Made by a program: the position numbers and the translations under genes. The notes under the pieces are model-generated. The model saw nothing but the letters and a program-made list of their open reading frames with translations. It did no database searches and was not told the origin of the DNA. Below are positions 47,180-59,887 of a stretch of DNA of 64,000 nt, one piece after another. Source of the DNA: Spirometra erinaceieuropaei (taxonomy: Eukaryota; Platyhelminthes; Cestoda; Diphyllobothriidea; Diphyllobothriidae); the NCBI GenBank assembly GCA_902702965.1, contig CACRXP010000069.1, positions 210,639-274,638 of the forward strand, given 5' to 3'. Numbering within the stretch: the first letter of the stretch is position 1; each line of letters begins with the position of its first letter.

Positions 47180-50100
47180 CATTGAGTCTTGCAAAGGGTG
47201 GCAGCCTGGGGGAACATTTTCGTCAGATGTGAAGTCGCCAATTCACCAGGACTGAGAGTAACGTTTTGGACATCAGCAGTCTGAGCAAATTCAGTGTCGC
47301 AACATTCAGAGCCTTGCCGCCTCTCAAGTCACTCGAAGAGATGAAACATTTTCGTTAGATGTCGGCCGGAAGCGCATACAGGCGTCGATGCTGAGGCCGT
47401 CTGTAAGGAGAGGATACATGCTGACTAAGTGTCCTTTCTTAAATGTCCACATATCAACACGATCGTTCTAGTCAAGGAATCGAGGAGCAACATTGCACTA
47501 AATAGCAAGGAACGAACGAAAATAGCAAGCAGTATCAGATCAAGTTTGTGACAGCGCAGATGGATTATGAAGGTTTACCAAGGACAGGGGAGATGGTAGG
47601 ACTTAGGCGACACCGTAACACACCGATCACTTAAAAAGTTGTAGTATTCAAACAATTAGTCATGCGAATGTTTGCAGACTGTTTGTTCATCTTAGGCCCT
47701 GTGATGGCCTTCAGGTCTGAAATTACGACATTGCATCATTTTCTTCTAGTGCCTGAACCGCCCCCAGACACAGTTCAGGAGGAAAAAAAGCCGAGCGGAT
47801 CTACTGACCAGATTAGAAGGACTCTCTCTCACGATCCGGTATTCAAGCATCTCGGAGTCAGTTCGACCTTAGGCTCCGCACTCTGCCTATCGCCATCGTC
47901 GTCACCATCAGTGCCCGCTTGTTCTGATGAGAACAACGCCGCGACCAGCACAGCTTGTAGCGTCCAGCTATTCCTCGGACATTGTCAGAAGTCTGCCCGC
48001 GACTCGGCGGTGGCTGGAACAGGTAGATGCACTTACACCAGTGGCAGGACAAAGCTGGCGACCAGGAGAAACAGTCGGTGAGGTTCTCAACTTTGTTTAT
48101 CTTGAATTCAGACATCATGGTAGCCGAATTTTACTTCCCCGCTTTTGAATTCGGCCTTCAGTGCGAGAGTATCGACTTAGCCGGACTCACTTAATGTTTA
48201 TAGGAGTCTTCATAGAGCATAAATGACAGCGAAATGTTGTATTTGAAAACATTTTGGTACACTTATAACAGATACGTGGCTAAGTTAATAGCTAGGGACT
48301 GACTTGTTCTGTCGACTACAAGCTGCAGTTCCTCCTAAATCAGTCGCGATCGAGAAAACACAGACAACAGAGTGTGAACATCAACACTCGACATTGTGCC
48401 CAGGCATAAACTGGATAGACTTATCTACCAAGTGCATTATTGGCGGGAGGTAAAGCGACATAAAAGGCTGATGACGGTCTTTCTCAGGACCTCGACTCCT
48501 CCTTCGCGCATATTTGCCGCGTCTGTCGGGTAGTCAGTGTCAACACCCAGGCGATCATTTAAGGCCGTCCAAAGATATGCAAAGCCTGGGTAACTATTGA
48601 GCGGACCTGTCGTGGCTCTGGATTAGCGGTGAAAACCTCACAACCTGAGCCAGGTCCGTAGCGGAGATGTACGCACGTGAAGTCGCACCAGTACGGGTAA
48701 CGTTCGCAGGTAGAAAGTATGTTGACAGACTGCTGAACTTAGGATGATAGGAGGATCCATAAGCCGAGTCTTGGTAGAGCAACTGACAAAGGGCCTGGCA
48801 TTGTGGGCAAACTCTCGATTTTATACCTCGAAAGGGCGTCATCCTAGAGACAGGAAGGAAATGTCTTCTTAGAATTACCAAGTGTCGTGCTTGGGCTCCA
48901 TAATCAGAGTCGAAAGATGGAACATTAGTATGTTGAACCGCATAATTTTTAACAGCGAATCTAAATTTTAATTACGTGATGCTGACAACGGATTTCGCAT
49001 GTGGAGTGTTGTCAAGTAAGTAATGTTGTACAGATGACGAAGTCGGTGGTTCAGGAAATCGAGCATTTCTCCGCTCATGGGTGGCAACACGGACTAGCAG
49101 AAAGAGAGGACCCAATTGTTATTCGTCAGTATGCGCAGCTGGTTGTTGGGGGAAAAGCTCTTTCTGAGATTTTGCCCTAATTCATCGAGTTCACCCTCTC
49201 GAAGCACTTTAGGTGACGTCGACACCCAGTCGCCTTTATCACGTTTTTGGTCCGTGAATCTCTAGTAGATGGTTAACCTGCTTGACCCCTTCCAAACGCT
49301 AAACTTCGCAAACGTCCATTACGGGGCTGTAAAGCTATTGCCACAAATAATGGCAGGTTTATTGAAAGCACATCAGTAAGCTGTGTCGCCGCGAGTGTCA
49401 GTCTTCCAGCGCCAACAACTTGCCTTTGGATAACCCTGTTTTTCTAGTGTAACATCCCCTAATTGAGTCCATTAATGGTCTCACTGTGCCTTTGATGGTT
49501 CACTTATAGTAGACAAGGTGGATTATGCTCATCTAATCGAAAAAAGGAACACGGCGTTTCATTAGCCCAATTTGTCATGTCTTAAGACAGACACTAACGA
49601 AGTCAGTACTACCAGCACATCCCAGTAGATCTGTTCGCGTTTGGCCGTTCTCAAGCCATCAATGGATTTTGCTCAGTGCCACAATAATGTCGTAAATTCG
49701 CCTCATTTCCGCTCTCCTGTCAACTATTTGCTTCTTATCCGATGGATGTCCTGCCATGCCAAAGGGATAAGATTTTATACGCGAACGAACGGCTTTGGCA
49801 CATTCGGTCATTGCGACTCCTACGTCGGTGATTTATTTGAGGCAAATTTTATTTAATGGGTCTATCCTCCGGAAATACTTGGATTTTGTCCAGTCATTAG
49901 GGGCCTCTCCCAGGTTTGCATATACCAATTTAATGAATGTTCGGTATTCTGTCGTCGTGGCGAAATTACTATAAACTTCCCAGTCCGATTTCTTGTTCAT
50001 AGTCTTTTTTATGAGCAAAACTGTGTCCATTTCCCGTACTTGTCCATATTAACTTACGTCCTGTTTATCTGGATGTTCGAAGTGTGTACTCGCAGCTGCA

Positions 50101-53100
50101 GAAATTGCTATCATGGAAATTGTTGCGCGGCACAACCCTGCTTTGTGGCAGTCCCCTTTACTTCTGTGCTCTAATGCGCTGTAGGCAGATAGCATGACAT
50201 TCTTCATCAGTGACTTTTCGTGCAAACTGTTTGCGCTCACGTTTCTGGCCGTGATAACAGCATGCATATTTTCAGACTATGCACACATTTTGGACCCAAC
50301 CTGACTCATTATAACGCAGGCCTGTCTAACCTACTTTTCTTTTACTGCATCCAGTGTCTGACGTTGCCCCGCGTTATTGCACCACCCTGCATGTCCAACT
50401 TGTCTTCCCCCGCCATTCAGTCGCTGAACGGTGCCCATGATCGACCTGTTAAACATTTAAAGCACCGTGCCCACGTGGGCTTGGTCGAAGGGGCACCGCG
50501 AAGTAGCGCTTAGCTTTTAATGCACCAGAAAGAACCCCAAGTCAGCGTCCACCACCTGTTCTTTCTGCGCGAGTCCAGGGGGGGAGATAACTTGTGCCTC
50601 AGGAAGGCGGACAGGTTACACGCTGAGTCCACAACTGTCGGTTAGTAAGAACGGCCTTCGCAAAGACCAAGTGCGAAATAAGCAGGCTCTCAAGTCTGAC
50701 GAAAAGGCGGTCGCGGATCACGCAACGTAATTCTTTCAGATGTTGCCGGTCACAAATCTGAAAAATCAGTTGCTAATGTAAAGGCCACAAGCCATAGCGG
50801 TATTACGACATGACGAATGTTGTTCGCCATTAAATAACACCCAACCTACTGCTGTCCACCAGTCCTGGAACCCTAATCTAATATAACGAAAGGGTGGATG
50901 TAGAGGTTTGCCTTTGAATTCGGTTCAGGCGGAACACGATGCTTGTATTATGCCGTCTCAAACAACCACTGTACGGCGAGTCAGAATTTCATTGCGTTTT
51001 TGGACTGCCAGAAGGATATGTTTGACATACGCTGGTTGGATTTTCTGAGAGTCGGTGACGCCCTAGGAAGCAATTGTCTGTCCAAAAGCGGGATTCTTGC
51101 TGACATCTGATTTGGCATGACAGAGGTTACACTTCATAGTCACGGCTACCTGTGAAGTCGCAACGTGTTCTACCCACATTCGTCCAATCAAATTTTCTCC
51201 GTTGTCCGTCAAATTGGCGCTGCAAAGCCTTAGAATATGGTAACGCAGACCGGAAAACGATTCTTAAGTGTCCAACCAACTATCGTAGAACATGAACCGC
51301 ACTGGTCCGTGGCGCTGTTGCCAGCTAAAGCAGCACTGATGTTAGCTGTGACAAGTACAGTTTGGTAGAGGGTAGAGGACTTCAATTTACTATCCGTTGT
51401 ACGTAAATATTTAGGACTCATTCTCTCCGGATTACTTGATTATGGACATAGTATTCGATATATTGAAAATGCCTCCTTCCTGTCGGGGTCCCAATCATTG
51501 CCTTTGGACCATGAAAAGTGGAGTTGCGTAAATGTGTTTATTTGCATACATTTCCATAAACGGAATATCACTACCTCAGTTTCCGTGTCGTTTGCCGTCA
51601 TACCCGGAAATACCAACACTTTGAACTCTTGTTACGAATTAACTCTTTGGTCCGGACAAAGGCAACAAAACTAGATTGGAGCCTCACGGTTACATGAGCA
51701 ATCCTATCTTTAATCCCCATGGTTCCCGCCGCTAACTGCTTCGTGAGTTGTCGCCTCGTGTTCGGCCAGCTTACAGTTAAATGATATAGACAAACTATCA
51801 GACAACAGGTCTCGTATGCCCACTTTCAACGGCCACCCTTCTGCGTCCTACACAGTTTGGATACTCCCGAGCGTCGCTCTTAATTAAATTTGCTTAAAAT
51901 CTTTAGTTTCAGAAATGACCTGCCATTTGCCTCAATGTCAAGACTGAAGTGCATTCAAATTCTCCGTTTAAATCTATCGGCAACGATCGGGTGAAGGCCT
52001 CCAAACACACACGACCAGCCAAAGGTGCCTGCCTTACGGGAAAAGTGGTAGTAGGGGTTTTACGGGCGGGGCCTATGTATGCATAGAGGAGTGACAAAAT
52101 AAGTATAAATAATTGGTAAATTTGTTTTTTGCGCGGGAGAGTTTTAATGCGTTGGCATATAGCAACCGAAATTAAGCAGGGCAAGGGCGCTTCAACACAG
52201 TTATAGTAGTCCGCTGGATAGAAGACTACTAAACCGCAGACTGGGCAGTCTGTACTTGTCACAGATTTAACAACTGCTCGTCGAGGCTATATTTGGCTGT
52301 CAACTATGAGGCGATTCCGCACTCCTATTCTTGCAGCCTGTGCTCGCTCTGTTCCTATTAAAATCTCTAAAATGTTGAGTCAGCGAGTTTATCGAGCCCT
52401 ACGGCTCTACAGCTGAGATGATTGTTACCTAATTCGCACGCGGTTTGCCACATGTACCTTTCAGCCACGTTCAAAGCATATGCGCATCAAGAATTACCAT
52501 TTATCTTTGACGCTGAGCACCACTGTAATTGGCAACCGCGTGCGCACTTCGTACACACTTGCTATCAGGGTCTTGAACAAGATTTTTTTAAATAGAAGCC
52601 CTGGCTTGCTCAAATAACAGCTGGAAATGAAAGACGGTCTACGGCGTAGAGAAGGGCAGCTCCTACAGGAAGTCTTTTTGACGGGAGGACAGTCAGTGTC
52701 AGGTACGATCTCTTGACAGAGCAAATAGAAAAAGTTGGTAATCCCCTATACATCCCTAGAAACCTACTACCTGTTGTTAGTATTGGCTATCCCACAAAAA
52801 CATGACAGATTCCTAGATCACTTGCCCTACGCACTTTCGTGAATATAGCAATGTAACCAAGTGGTTCTTGAGTGAGTGAGACAGATGAATTTATCTTCAC
52901 TTAATTTGTTGCAGTGTATTGGAGGGATAGATATTTTTGGACTGGTGTAATTAGGCCGTTGCTCTCCTTCTTGACAGTAACTGCATATTTCCTTAAGCAC
53001 GAGAATTTGCGCTGAGAATAAGTGTCTATCACGTGAATGTGGTCCCATCCTTCGACAGCGCTTGGTGGCTGGCTCTTTCATCTTTCCTAAAGGAACCGGA

Positions 53101-53169
53101 CCGACCGTGCTTTTATGATCCCTCTAGTCAATAACATAGGCACAAACCATGTTCATGCAGGTTTATGAC
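47180..53169. other. No recognisable gene (6 kb)
   Basis: Several 60-140-codon frames (for example 47662-48081 plus, 48594-48881 minus, 51909-52262 minus) lack motifs I can name. The frame at 49833-50030 (minus; KKSDWEVYSNFATTTEYRTF) is vaguely like the linker between endonuclease and RT in non-LTR elements, but too short to assign. This is the largest blank stretch in the window. Confidence 0.4.
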
Positions 53170-54150
53170 CATACATAACCACACTCAACATCACACAACG
53201 CAAGCACGCTAGTGCCACCTTTCACGTAAGTAGAAAATGTGGTCCTCGGCTCCTCCTCCTCCTCCTCCATGTTACTCCTCTGCTACATGTGAGAACCGAG
53301 CCTAAGCGCTAAGCGCAGTGGCTTGGAAGGTTGCCAACCGGCGACGGAACTCAGACCTCTCAGCCAATCCAGCGTGTTTGTGCGGAGTGGCCGACTGGTA
53401 GACTGAGAGTCAGGCTGCAATGGCATCTCCCTAACGTGACCTCCAGGACTCTAACGTATGTGAAGTGTACGCCGCCCACCCCTTTTTGCGTGTTTGGCGG
53501 GACAGGTCGTGCGCGTGGCACGCGCAGACAAGGTCACTGGATCACGTCGGCCACCGCGCCCATTCTCCGCACCTGTCAACTGACCGACTCAGAAGACGGC
53601 CAAGACCTGAGAATGGGAATAGAGAGTGAGGTCGACGGCTCACCATATTTTACTCACTATAAACTATCTAACGCTTTTGAAGCTATTACGGTGCGCGAAA
53701 AATCGTCGCTTGGAAGGTTGTCAACTGACGGGATAACTCGGACCTCGCAGTCAGCCCAGCGTGTGTTTGTGTGAAGTGGCCGGCAGGTGGATTGAGAATC
53801 AGGATGTAGTGGCTGCTGCTTAATATGGCATCACCATTCCGTGAGATCCGAGCCGCCGCCCTCTTTTCTAATTGGTTGTAAAATCCTGATTAGTGTGTGT
53901 TGTGAACCAGGTGTGGTGGTACGTCCAGGTGCAGGTTTACACCGTGCCAGCCACCTGCGTCCTCCCCCGCCTCTGGTCATCTTGAATCTGTCTTAACACC
54001 GGACCCAGATGGGCGAGAGGGAAGAAGAGCGAAGAGGAAGTCTATTATCACTATAAACTAACTCACACGCTAGCCACCGTTCCTGCCCTCACTCTGTTTT
54101 GGAGCACACGGTGAACCTCGTCGAAACCGACGGTCGAACTCTCATGATAC
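53170..54150 (+). mobile_element. Orphan family A 3' end, long version
   Basis: It starts just after the zinc-finger coding end (ACACAACGCAAGCACG, matching 24154 on). It then has a short (CTC)n run at 53252-53269, GACTGAGAGTCAGGCTGC, GAGGTCGACGGCTCACC and TCTTAACACCGGACCCAGAT, and ends with GGAGCACACGGTGAACCTCG and GACGGTCGAACTC. This is the fullest 3' UTR among the orphan copies and a good reference for the family. Frame 53331-53774 (147 codons) lies inside it and is not regarded as a gene. Confidence 0.82.
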
Positions 54151-55069
54151 AAAAAATGGGTGCGAGGCGCGTCCACGTTCTTAACCTCTGTTGGGTGGTA
54201 AAAGTGAGTGCGGAGATGCTGTCACATTTTAGCCCTTCGGTTGGATGTCCACACAACTGTGGCCAGTCACAGTGAACTTGCCATTCGGATGCTTGGCGGA
54301 GTCCAACTAAATGTGCTGCATTTTCCTGTGAGGTCATAAATTTGCGGGGTTATAAAATCCAGCACGGCCTCGAAACGTTAGTGGATAAGGTAAAAGTTCT
54401 TCTAGCAGTTTCCTCTACGCTCTCGTCTGGGTAAAGTTAATTGGTTTAGATTGGCCGAAGTCTACTATTTCGACATAACCGAGTCAACGTGGACGACCCC
54501 CTGTTGTAGATCTCTCGAATAAGCAACCTTGCCAAGCATGGCGTCCACAGAGTTGGGTTGGGAATGCTGAGCAAGTAAGTCGATACGAAGGATAGACCTT
54601 TTACACCGTCGGTCCAAGCTTCCCTGGTTTTGCTCATCCTGTTGCATGAATACCCATCATATGCAGCCAGATAACAAAACTTGCTTTGTAGATCGATCCG
54701 GTATTTGCATACGAAAGAAAAAAAACAGTCTTCAGTATGGGCAAATTTTTGTCACAAAAGTGTTTCAAATAATATCAAGTAATAAGAATGATCAAGACGC
54801 ATATCCCACAATTATAAGAAGGTGTCTTATTTGTTAGCGTTTTTCGCATCTGGACAGAGGATGTGATGCAATGTGAGTGTTGCATTGTGTCCAGGCTGAA
54901 GTGGTTGTCACCGCTGATCAATACGATTACGACAACCGTTTGTTCAAGAAATCAACGAACGTTAGTATTTTTTCGACTGGCGCATTCAAAGAGCAGTAGA
55001 ACTAGTGTATTCAGAGCGAGGCGAGATTTCGGTATTAAGCGTAGTGCGTCCTGATGGCAGAGAAATCGG
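54151..55069. other. No recognisable gene (0.9 kb)
   Basis: Only frames of 60-82 codons without motifs. Confidence 0.5.
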
Positions 55070-55150
55070 ACGACACCTAAAGAGTTCAGAAATGGCCGTT
55101 CCAGTCTCCCTTGTCTTTGTTGGTAATGTTACTCTGTCTTAAAAAGTGTG
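55070..55150. repeat. SINE-like dispersed repeat, copy 3 (partial)
   Basis: GTTCAGAAATGGCCGTTCCA, then GTCTCCCTTGTCTTTGTTGG, match the ends of the copies at 31.6 and 31.95 kb. Confidence 0.45.
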
Positions 55151-55789
55151 TATATTTCTGCCGAAATACCACTTTACTGCATATTCGGTTTTATTATTAT
55201 TTTCGTAGACTGTCCTTGAGAGTTTCATAGTCTTTATCTGAAGTACTGATGGAGAGATGGACAAGGACTCAGTATGCGACCCCACTCAGGGCACGAAAAC
55301 CAGGTCATCGGGGCATATGTTTGGCATAATACGTGTCGTTCATAATTAACCTATTTTTAGATGAACCGATTTCTCGAATCATCCACCGCTCGGATAAGCT
55401 CTTTCGTACTAACGTGGGCAGACTCCACTACTCATTTTTCAGTTTACTCAGGGTCATGGGCATTACTTTGGGGAATAATAGTTTGCACACATCAATAAGT
55501 TGTCACTGCTCCAGTAGATACCGCTTATGGTACTCTGCTTCTGCATTCTGCAGACAGACAGGTGAACGTGTTAATGTACTTTAGAACTATGAGTCCATTT
55601 GACGAAAGAGTTTGACTTCCTTTTGCACGGTGAATTCAGTTGAATAATTCACAATAATCCTATTTTTTGCAATCTTTTTCAGCTGCAAATCGGCTCCCCC
55701 GAGCAACAAGCTGAAGGTTACCACCGTGCAACAAGAAACTGCAAATGAAGGTTATTTAGTTTTTTTCATACCTTTCATTTTATGCACGC

Positions 55790-56290
55790 TAAACGAGAAG
55801 TGCCATCGGCACGACAGTTCGACCGTCGTTGCCGACAATGCCCACCGTGTGCTCCACAGCAGGGTGAGAGCACTGACGGTGATTTGCGTGTGAGTTTGTT
55901 TAAACCAATAACAGGCTTGCGCAGCACCTACCGCACTCTGCCCTCCTCCCGCACCGGAAGCCGAGGTCAAGACAGAGTCAAGAAGACCGGAGGCGGGAGG
56001 GGTGCAGGTGGCTGGTACGACGAAAACCTCGCACCTAGTCGCACCACCACATCCCTGGTTCACAACGTACACTGACGAGGATTTTATGCACCAAGAAGAA
56101 TAGGGGGTGTCACGGATACCACTTGACACGGCGTCAGCCCACACATGAGCGTGCCATCGCACTTGTTATGGGTGCGCCTTCCCAATATTGCCTTCTGGAC
56201 TCTGATTTAACCTCTGTGTTGACCCAGCACATCTACCACGTGGCCCGTTCTAGGGGAAAGGACGGTGCGGCATGGTGTGGCCGATTCTGT
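55790..56290 (-). mobile_element. Orphan family A 3' end
   Basis: On the plus strand the terminus reads CAGTTCGACCGTCGTTGCCG and CCCACCGTGTGCTCCACAGC, followed by CAGCACCTACCGCACTCTG and TCAAGACAGAGTCAAGAAGA. This is the reverse complement of the family A end at 53.9-54.15 kb. The inner part to about 56290 is shared with the 46.7-47.1 kb copy. Confidence 0.8.
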
Positions 56291-59097
56291 TTTTTAACAC
56301 ATCTCCATACAACCGCCTGTACGTACTATAGGGTGGAACTTCGAGGTAAAAGGATTAATCGTTCTGCAATCAAGATGGAAAAATGGACAATGTGCCCTCG
56401 ACCTCCCCTCTCCCCCCTCCCATCCAACCAATGCCAAAAAGCGCGTAATTGTAAAACACTAATCAAATTGGTTTCATATGGAAGTCTAAATTGCTACCGT
56501 TGATGACGCAAACGAAAACCGGGTAATATGGGCAAAAAGCTTATCAGTAACGATAGGGCGTAGGACCCCCAAGTAAATGGCAACTCTAAAAATATACCTT
56601 AAAATTCGGCGTGACTGCCAACATCAGTTATTATTCACCGTTCCGTTGTTTGAAATTTCCTTCCATTCCTGACTCAATGTCAACTTACCAGCGGCTCTTT
56701 AATTAAAGTCAGGTATTTTGTTAAATTTGCACTTTGTTTATTTTTAAATTATCGCGCTCACTTTCTTTGCTATATGACAGCGTACGATAAGATTTTCGGA
56801 AGAAATTTGTCCATTTTCTGTCTTTTTACTCTCCGTCCTGTGCGTTGCCCCAGCCGTAAAACCCTTTCTACCACCATTCAACGTATGACATGGTCCACAG
56901 GCTAGCTCAAGGTAATTGGGAGTCCTACACCCCATCGTTGTCAGCCTATCTTTTTGGTGCCAGCCTCGGCGCAATTCTTCTAGTAAACCTGAAATAAAAA
57001 TTAACTACTTTGTTTTTAGTTAACGACGTGCCACTGTTGCTCGCTCTCCCTAATCCACATTTTGTTCGTCAAGATGCTAGATGTCAATAATATTACGAAG
57101 CGAACGGCTAAAACCACCTTCATTAAAACGGCACCTGTGACAGAGGTTTTGTCTAAATGAATATACGAAGACAATGCGTCACACCGTATGTGGCTTTTGG
57201 TTCACTCTTCGTTCTGATGAGCTAAGAAATGCGTCGAACTTGCTGAAATATCCGGTTATGCATTGATAAAACACAGCCTTGCATTTTAAGTTAAAATTCT
57301 GGAGTAGATTCAAGAGAAACCAGTACTTGATCCCTTGCGCATGGAAACATTTGATAGGAGTTTGTGTGATATGCAATTCTACAAAACGCTTTCCCTTCTC
57401 CTTTAGCATCAAGCTCAATAGGCGAGAAGAAAAAGAAGGAAGGAGAAGGAGGAAAAGTGCTTTCGAGTGTCGTAGGTTTACTTAAATAACTTTTATGAAT
57501 GTAATTTTATTCGTCGAATTCCTCTACATTTCATTTCTAATTCATGTGACTGGCTAACTCACCGCAAACGGAGAAACCCGCGCGGCATAGGGCAAATTTA
57601 CTGTGAACGCCTTCCTACCTAAACCCGCATGATGGCAATTGGGAAATATACGAATCCTGATATCCTCTCTGCCACCATTAATATCCGACAGCACGTATTT
57701 TTGCTTCTGTCGGAAATGGCAACACTTTTGCCGCATGCAGCTGGCATTCCTCCTGCCCCAAGGCATATGAATTTAACTAAACACGAGTTCTTGTTTTGCG
57801 TTCTAAGGACCTGAAGGTCGGTGTTCTGTTCACTGCCTAACCTCCTGGAGTAAGATATTTCCTGCCGATGTCAGTCCTTTCCATCGTTCAGTTTCCCAAT
57901 AGCAAAGGTAGTCGTTTTGCTACGGTTCCAAACTCAGTGGACATATGTTTAATCGTAAAATCGGTGCCGTCCACGTCCCCAGCTGCACCGGTTAATCTGT
58001 CCCTTAGGCTGAATGGCGTCCAAAATAGCAGGCTTCTTAAATCCTTAACAATCAAAATCTATTGTTGCAGGTAGTTAGGTGTAGTTATGAACTGTATAAA
58101 AAGCAGAGGCTGTGGACAGTTTCCTCACTCAGTGAGCCGTCTCCGCAGCCAATGGAGGCTACGAGTCAAACATGTACTTCAGTGAAAGAGAACACAACCA
58201 GGGGATGTCCAAACCAGTCAGTCATCTTACAAATACTGACCATAACCAGTGACTGCATGTATGACTCAGTCAACTCGCCGTGTGGGCAAGCGTCTTCACT
58301 CATCCGGTTTCTCCTTTCCCTCATGCCATATGGGCGCAATGTATCATGGCAAAGACCTGTGATATGGGAACTTGTTGATGGCGCCTGAGAGGGGGTGCGG
58401 GTCCCCGACCTTCATCATCCTATGGCTGTGAGTCGTTCAGCCGTCGCCCTAGCGGGGTTTTCTTGGCACATACACACACACGCACAGACAGGCACAAAGA
58501 GGTGAGAGGGCGGGAAAGCAGCAACAACCGTGCATTTTGTGCGCCTGGCGCCTAAGCGACGCCGACAGCGCCAAGAGCGACGGCGATGGCGGTGGCGATG
58601 CTGACGTGCGGATTCACGTTATCAGACCGCCTGCGGGGTTGGTACCAGACATTCGGTGTACCCTCCCCCCTTCCCCTACGGCTGCTGCTACTGCTGCCGC
58701 GATGCCAGCCCTGTCTGGCCACCACAAACACTGCGTCACCACCGCGTTGGGGCATCGCCCCCCACACACCCGGCCTCTCGCCGCCACCGGACTCTCTCTC
58801 TCTCCCATCTCCTTTTTGAACTCTGGGGGACTAAAAATAGTCGTCATTTGCTTGGTCAATTTACTGCCTACTCTGTAGGCGGGGTGATCTTACACGGAGG
58901 CAAGGCGCCCGCCTTCAAGAAGGAAGCGGAAAGCGACAGAAGGGGAATGGATTGCAGTAGCAGGCGACGATAACTGAAGAATCGCCCTCATAATTTGTTT
59001 TTTTTTGACAGACATTGGGCCTGATCTTCAGCATTTTGGAATAGTTTCGAAATGCGGCACAATGGGCGGAAAATATGCTTCTTTAAGTTCATCGAGG
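56291..59097. other. No recognisable gene (2.8 kb)
   Basis: It holds a (CA)n-rich stretch (58470-58495), a GCTGCTGCTACTGCTGCC run (58681-58698) and frames up to 113 codons (58537-58878, plus) made mostly of Ala/Pro/Thr-rich sequence. The frame 58062-58388 (plus, 108 codons) has no recognised motif. Confidence 0.4.
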
Positions 59098-59250
59098 CAA
59101 CAGTCCGACGACGACTTCCGGTCACTGGTGTCGCACGGACTGGATGCGGCTCCGGCCACTTGCGTGTGAACTAGTCGATGGTGAGGCGGACTTTCGAAGC
59201 ATCTACCACATTCTCTCCTCCCTCACCCACCAGGGTCCTATGGCGCAACT
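59098..59250 (-). mobile_element. Short orphan family A 3' end
   Basis: The order is CAGTCCGACGACGACTTCCG, then ACTTGCGTGTGAACTAGTC, then GCATCTACCACATTCTCTCC with TCACCCACCAGGGTCCTA. It follows the reversed family A terminus, as at 7.1 kb (AACTAGTTCATAGT, GCATCTACCACACTCTCTCC). Confidence 0.65.
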
Positions 59251-59439
59251 ATGTTAGGACAACCCGAAGTGGGATTGGGCGTAGTAGCTGACACATCCAA
59301 GCAACCCGCAACATGTACCATAACACACCAAGAACATTTTTTCCGATTACATGAGATGGCCATGTTATTATATGTGACGTTGCGCCTGTCATACCGGCGA
59401 TAGCGAAGCGGACCCCATGCTTGTCGCCGGAAAGTGTTA

Positions 59440-59887
59440 TAATCGTTACGAGGGGGGACGGTGCTGTCAGCATAATGGTGCATAAAGTGACGGCAATAGG
59501 AAGCTAATCATAGTAAGCCTCTAAATTTCGTCTTGGGCTGAGGTATCGCACAGGATCGGATGGTGTTTATTTTTTCAGAATTTGCTCGTCTACCCATAGC
59601 ACTGACTTCATGACCTAAATAATCAACCTGGTCACCGAGGCGCCGACACTTCGAGGGGTTGAGTTGAAGTCCCGCATCTTGTATAGCCGTTAATAATTCG
59701 GACAAGTTATCGTTGCATTGCTTAATCGTCTTCCCCGAAACAGCCACGCCGTCGAGATAAATCAAGCCCTGCTGCGGATATAAGTGATTCAAGACTACTT
59801 GCATCAGTTTCTGAAATGTAGCGACCGCATTGCAAAATTCGAAAGGCATGGTCTCAAATAAAGAAGTACAAAATCCCTGTCAGTAAG
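59440..59887 (-). pseudogene. Ty3/gypsy reverse transcriptase fragment (gypsy 2), inactive
   Basis: The minus reading GFCTSLFETMPFEFCNAVAT, then FQKLMQVVLNHLYPQQGLIY, then LDGVAVSGKT is the classic gypsy segment TxxGLFEFxxMPFGLxNAPATFQxxM ... YLDDxxV. Later QDAGLQLNPSKCRRLGDQVD and YLGHEVSAMG (RT end) are followed by FRGLL, then TGA, then LASYCRHFMHHYADSTVP (thumb, family pattern LRSFLGLASYYRRFVxxFA). The second catalytic Asp of YLDD is Gly (59748-59750). The in-frame TGA stands where a conserved Gly codon is expected. RNase H and integrase are absent. Confidence 0.85.

Noticed and set aside
47750..48077. Possible host exon between a good acceptor (ttttcttctag) and a GTGAGG donor
   Set aside because: The protein-like reading changes frame in the middle (near 47930), with no sign of an intron there. 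No recognised motif and no partner exons.
53331..53774. 147-codon open frame
   Set aside because: It lies wholly within the family A 3' untranslated region, which is non-coding in the other copies.
57215..57235. CTGATGAG ... GAAA ... GTC resembling a hammerhead core on the plus strand
   Set aside because: The four to five bases between the boxes cannot form stem II, and there is no element around it. Chance match.
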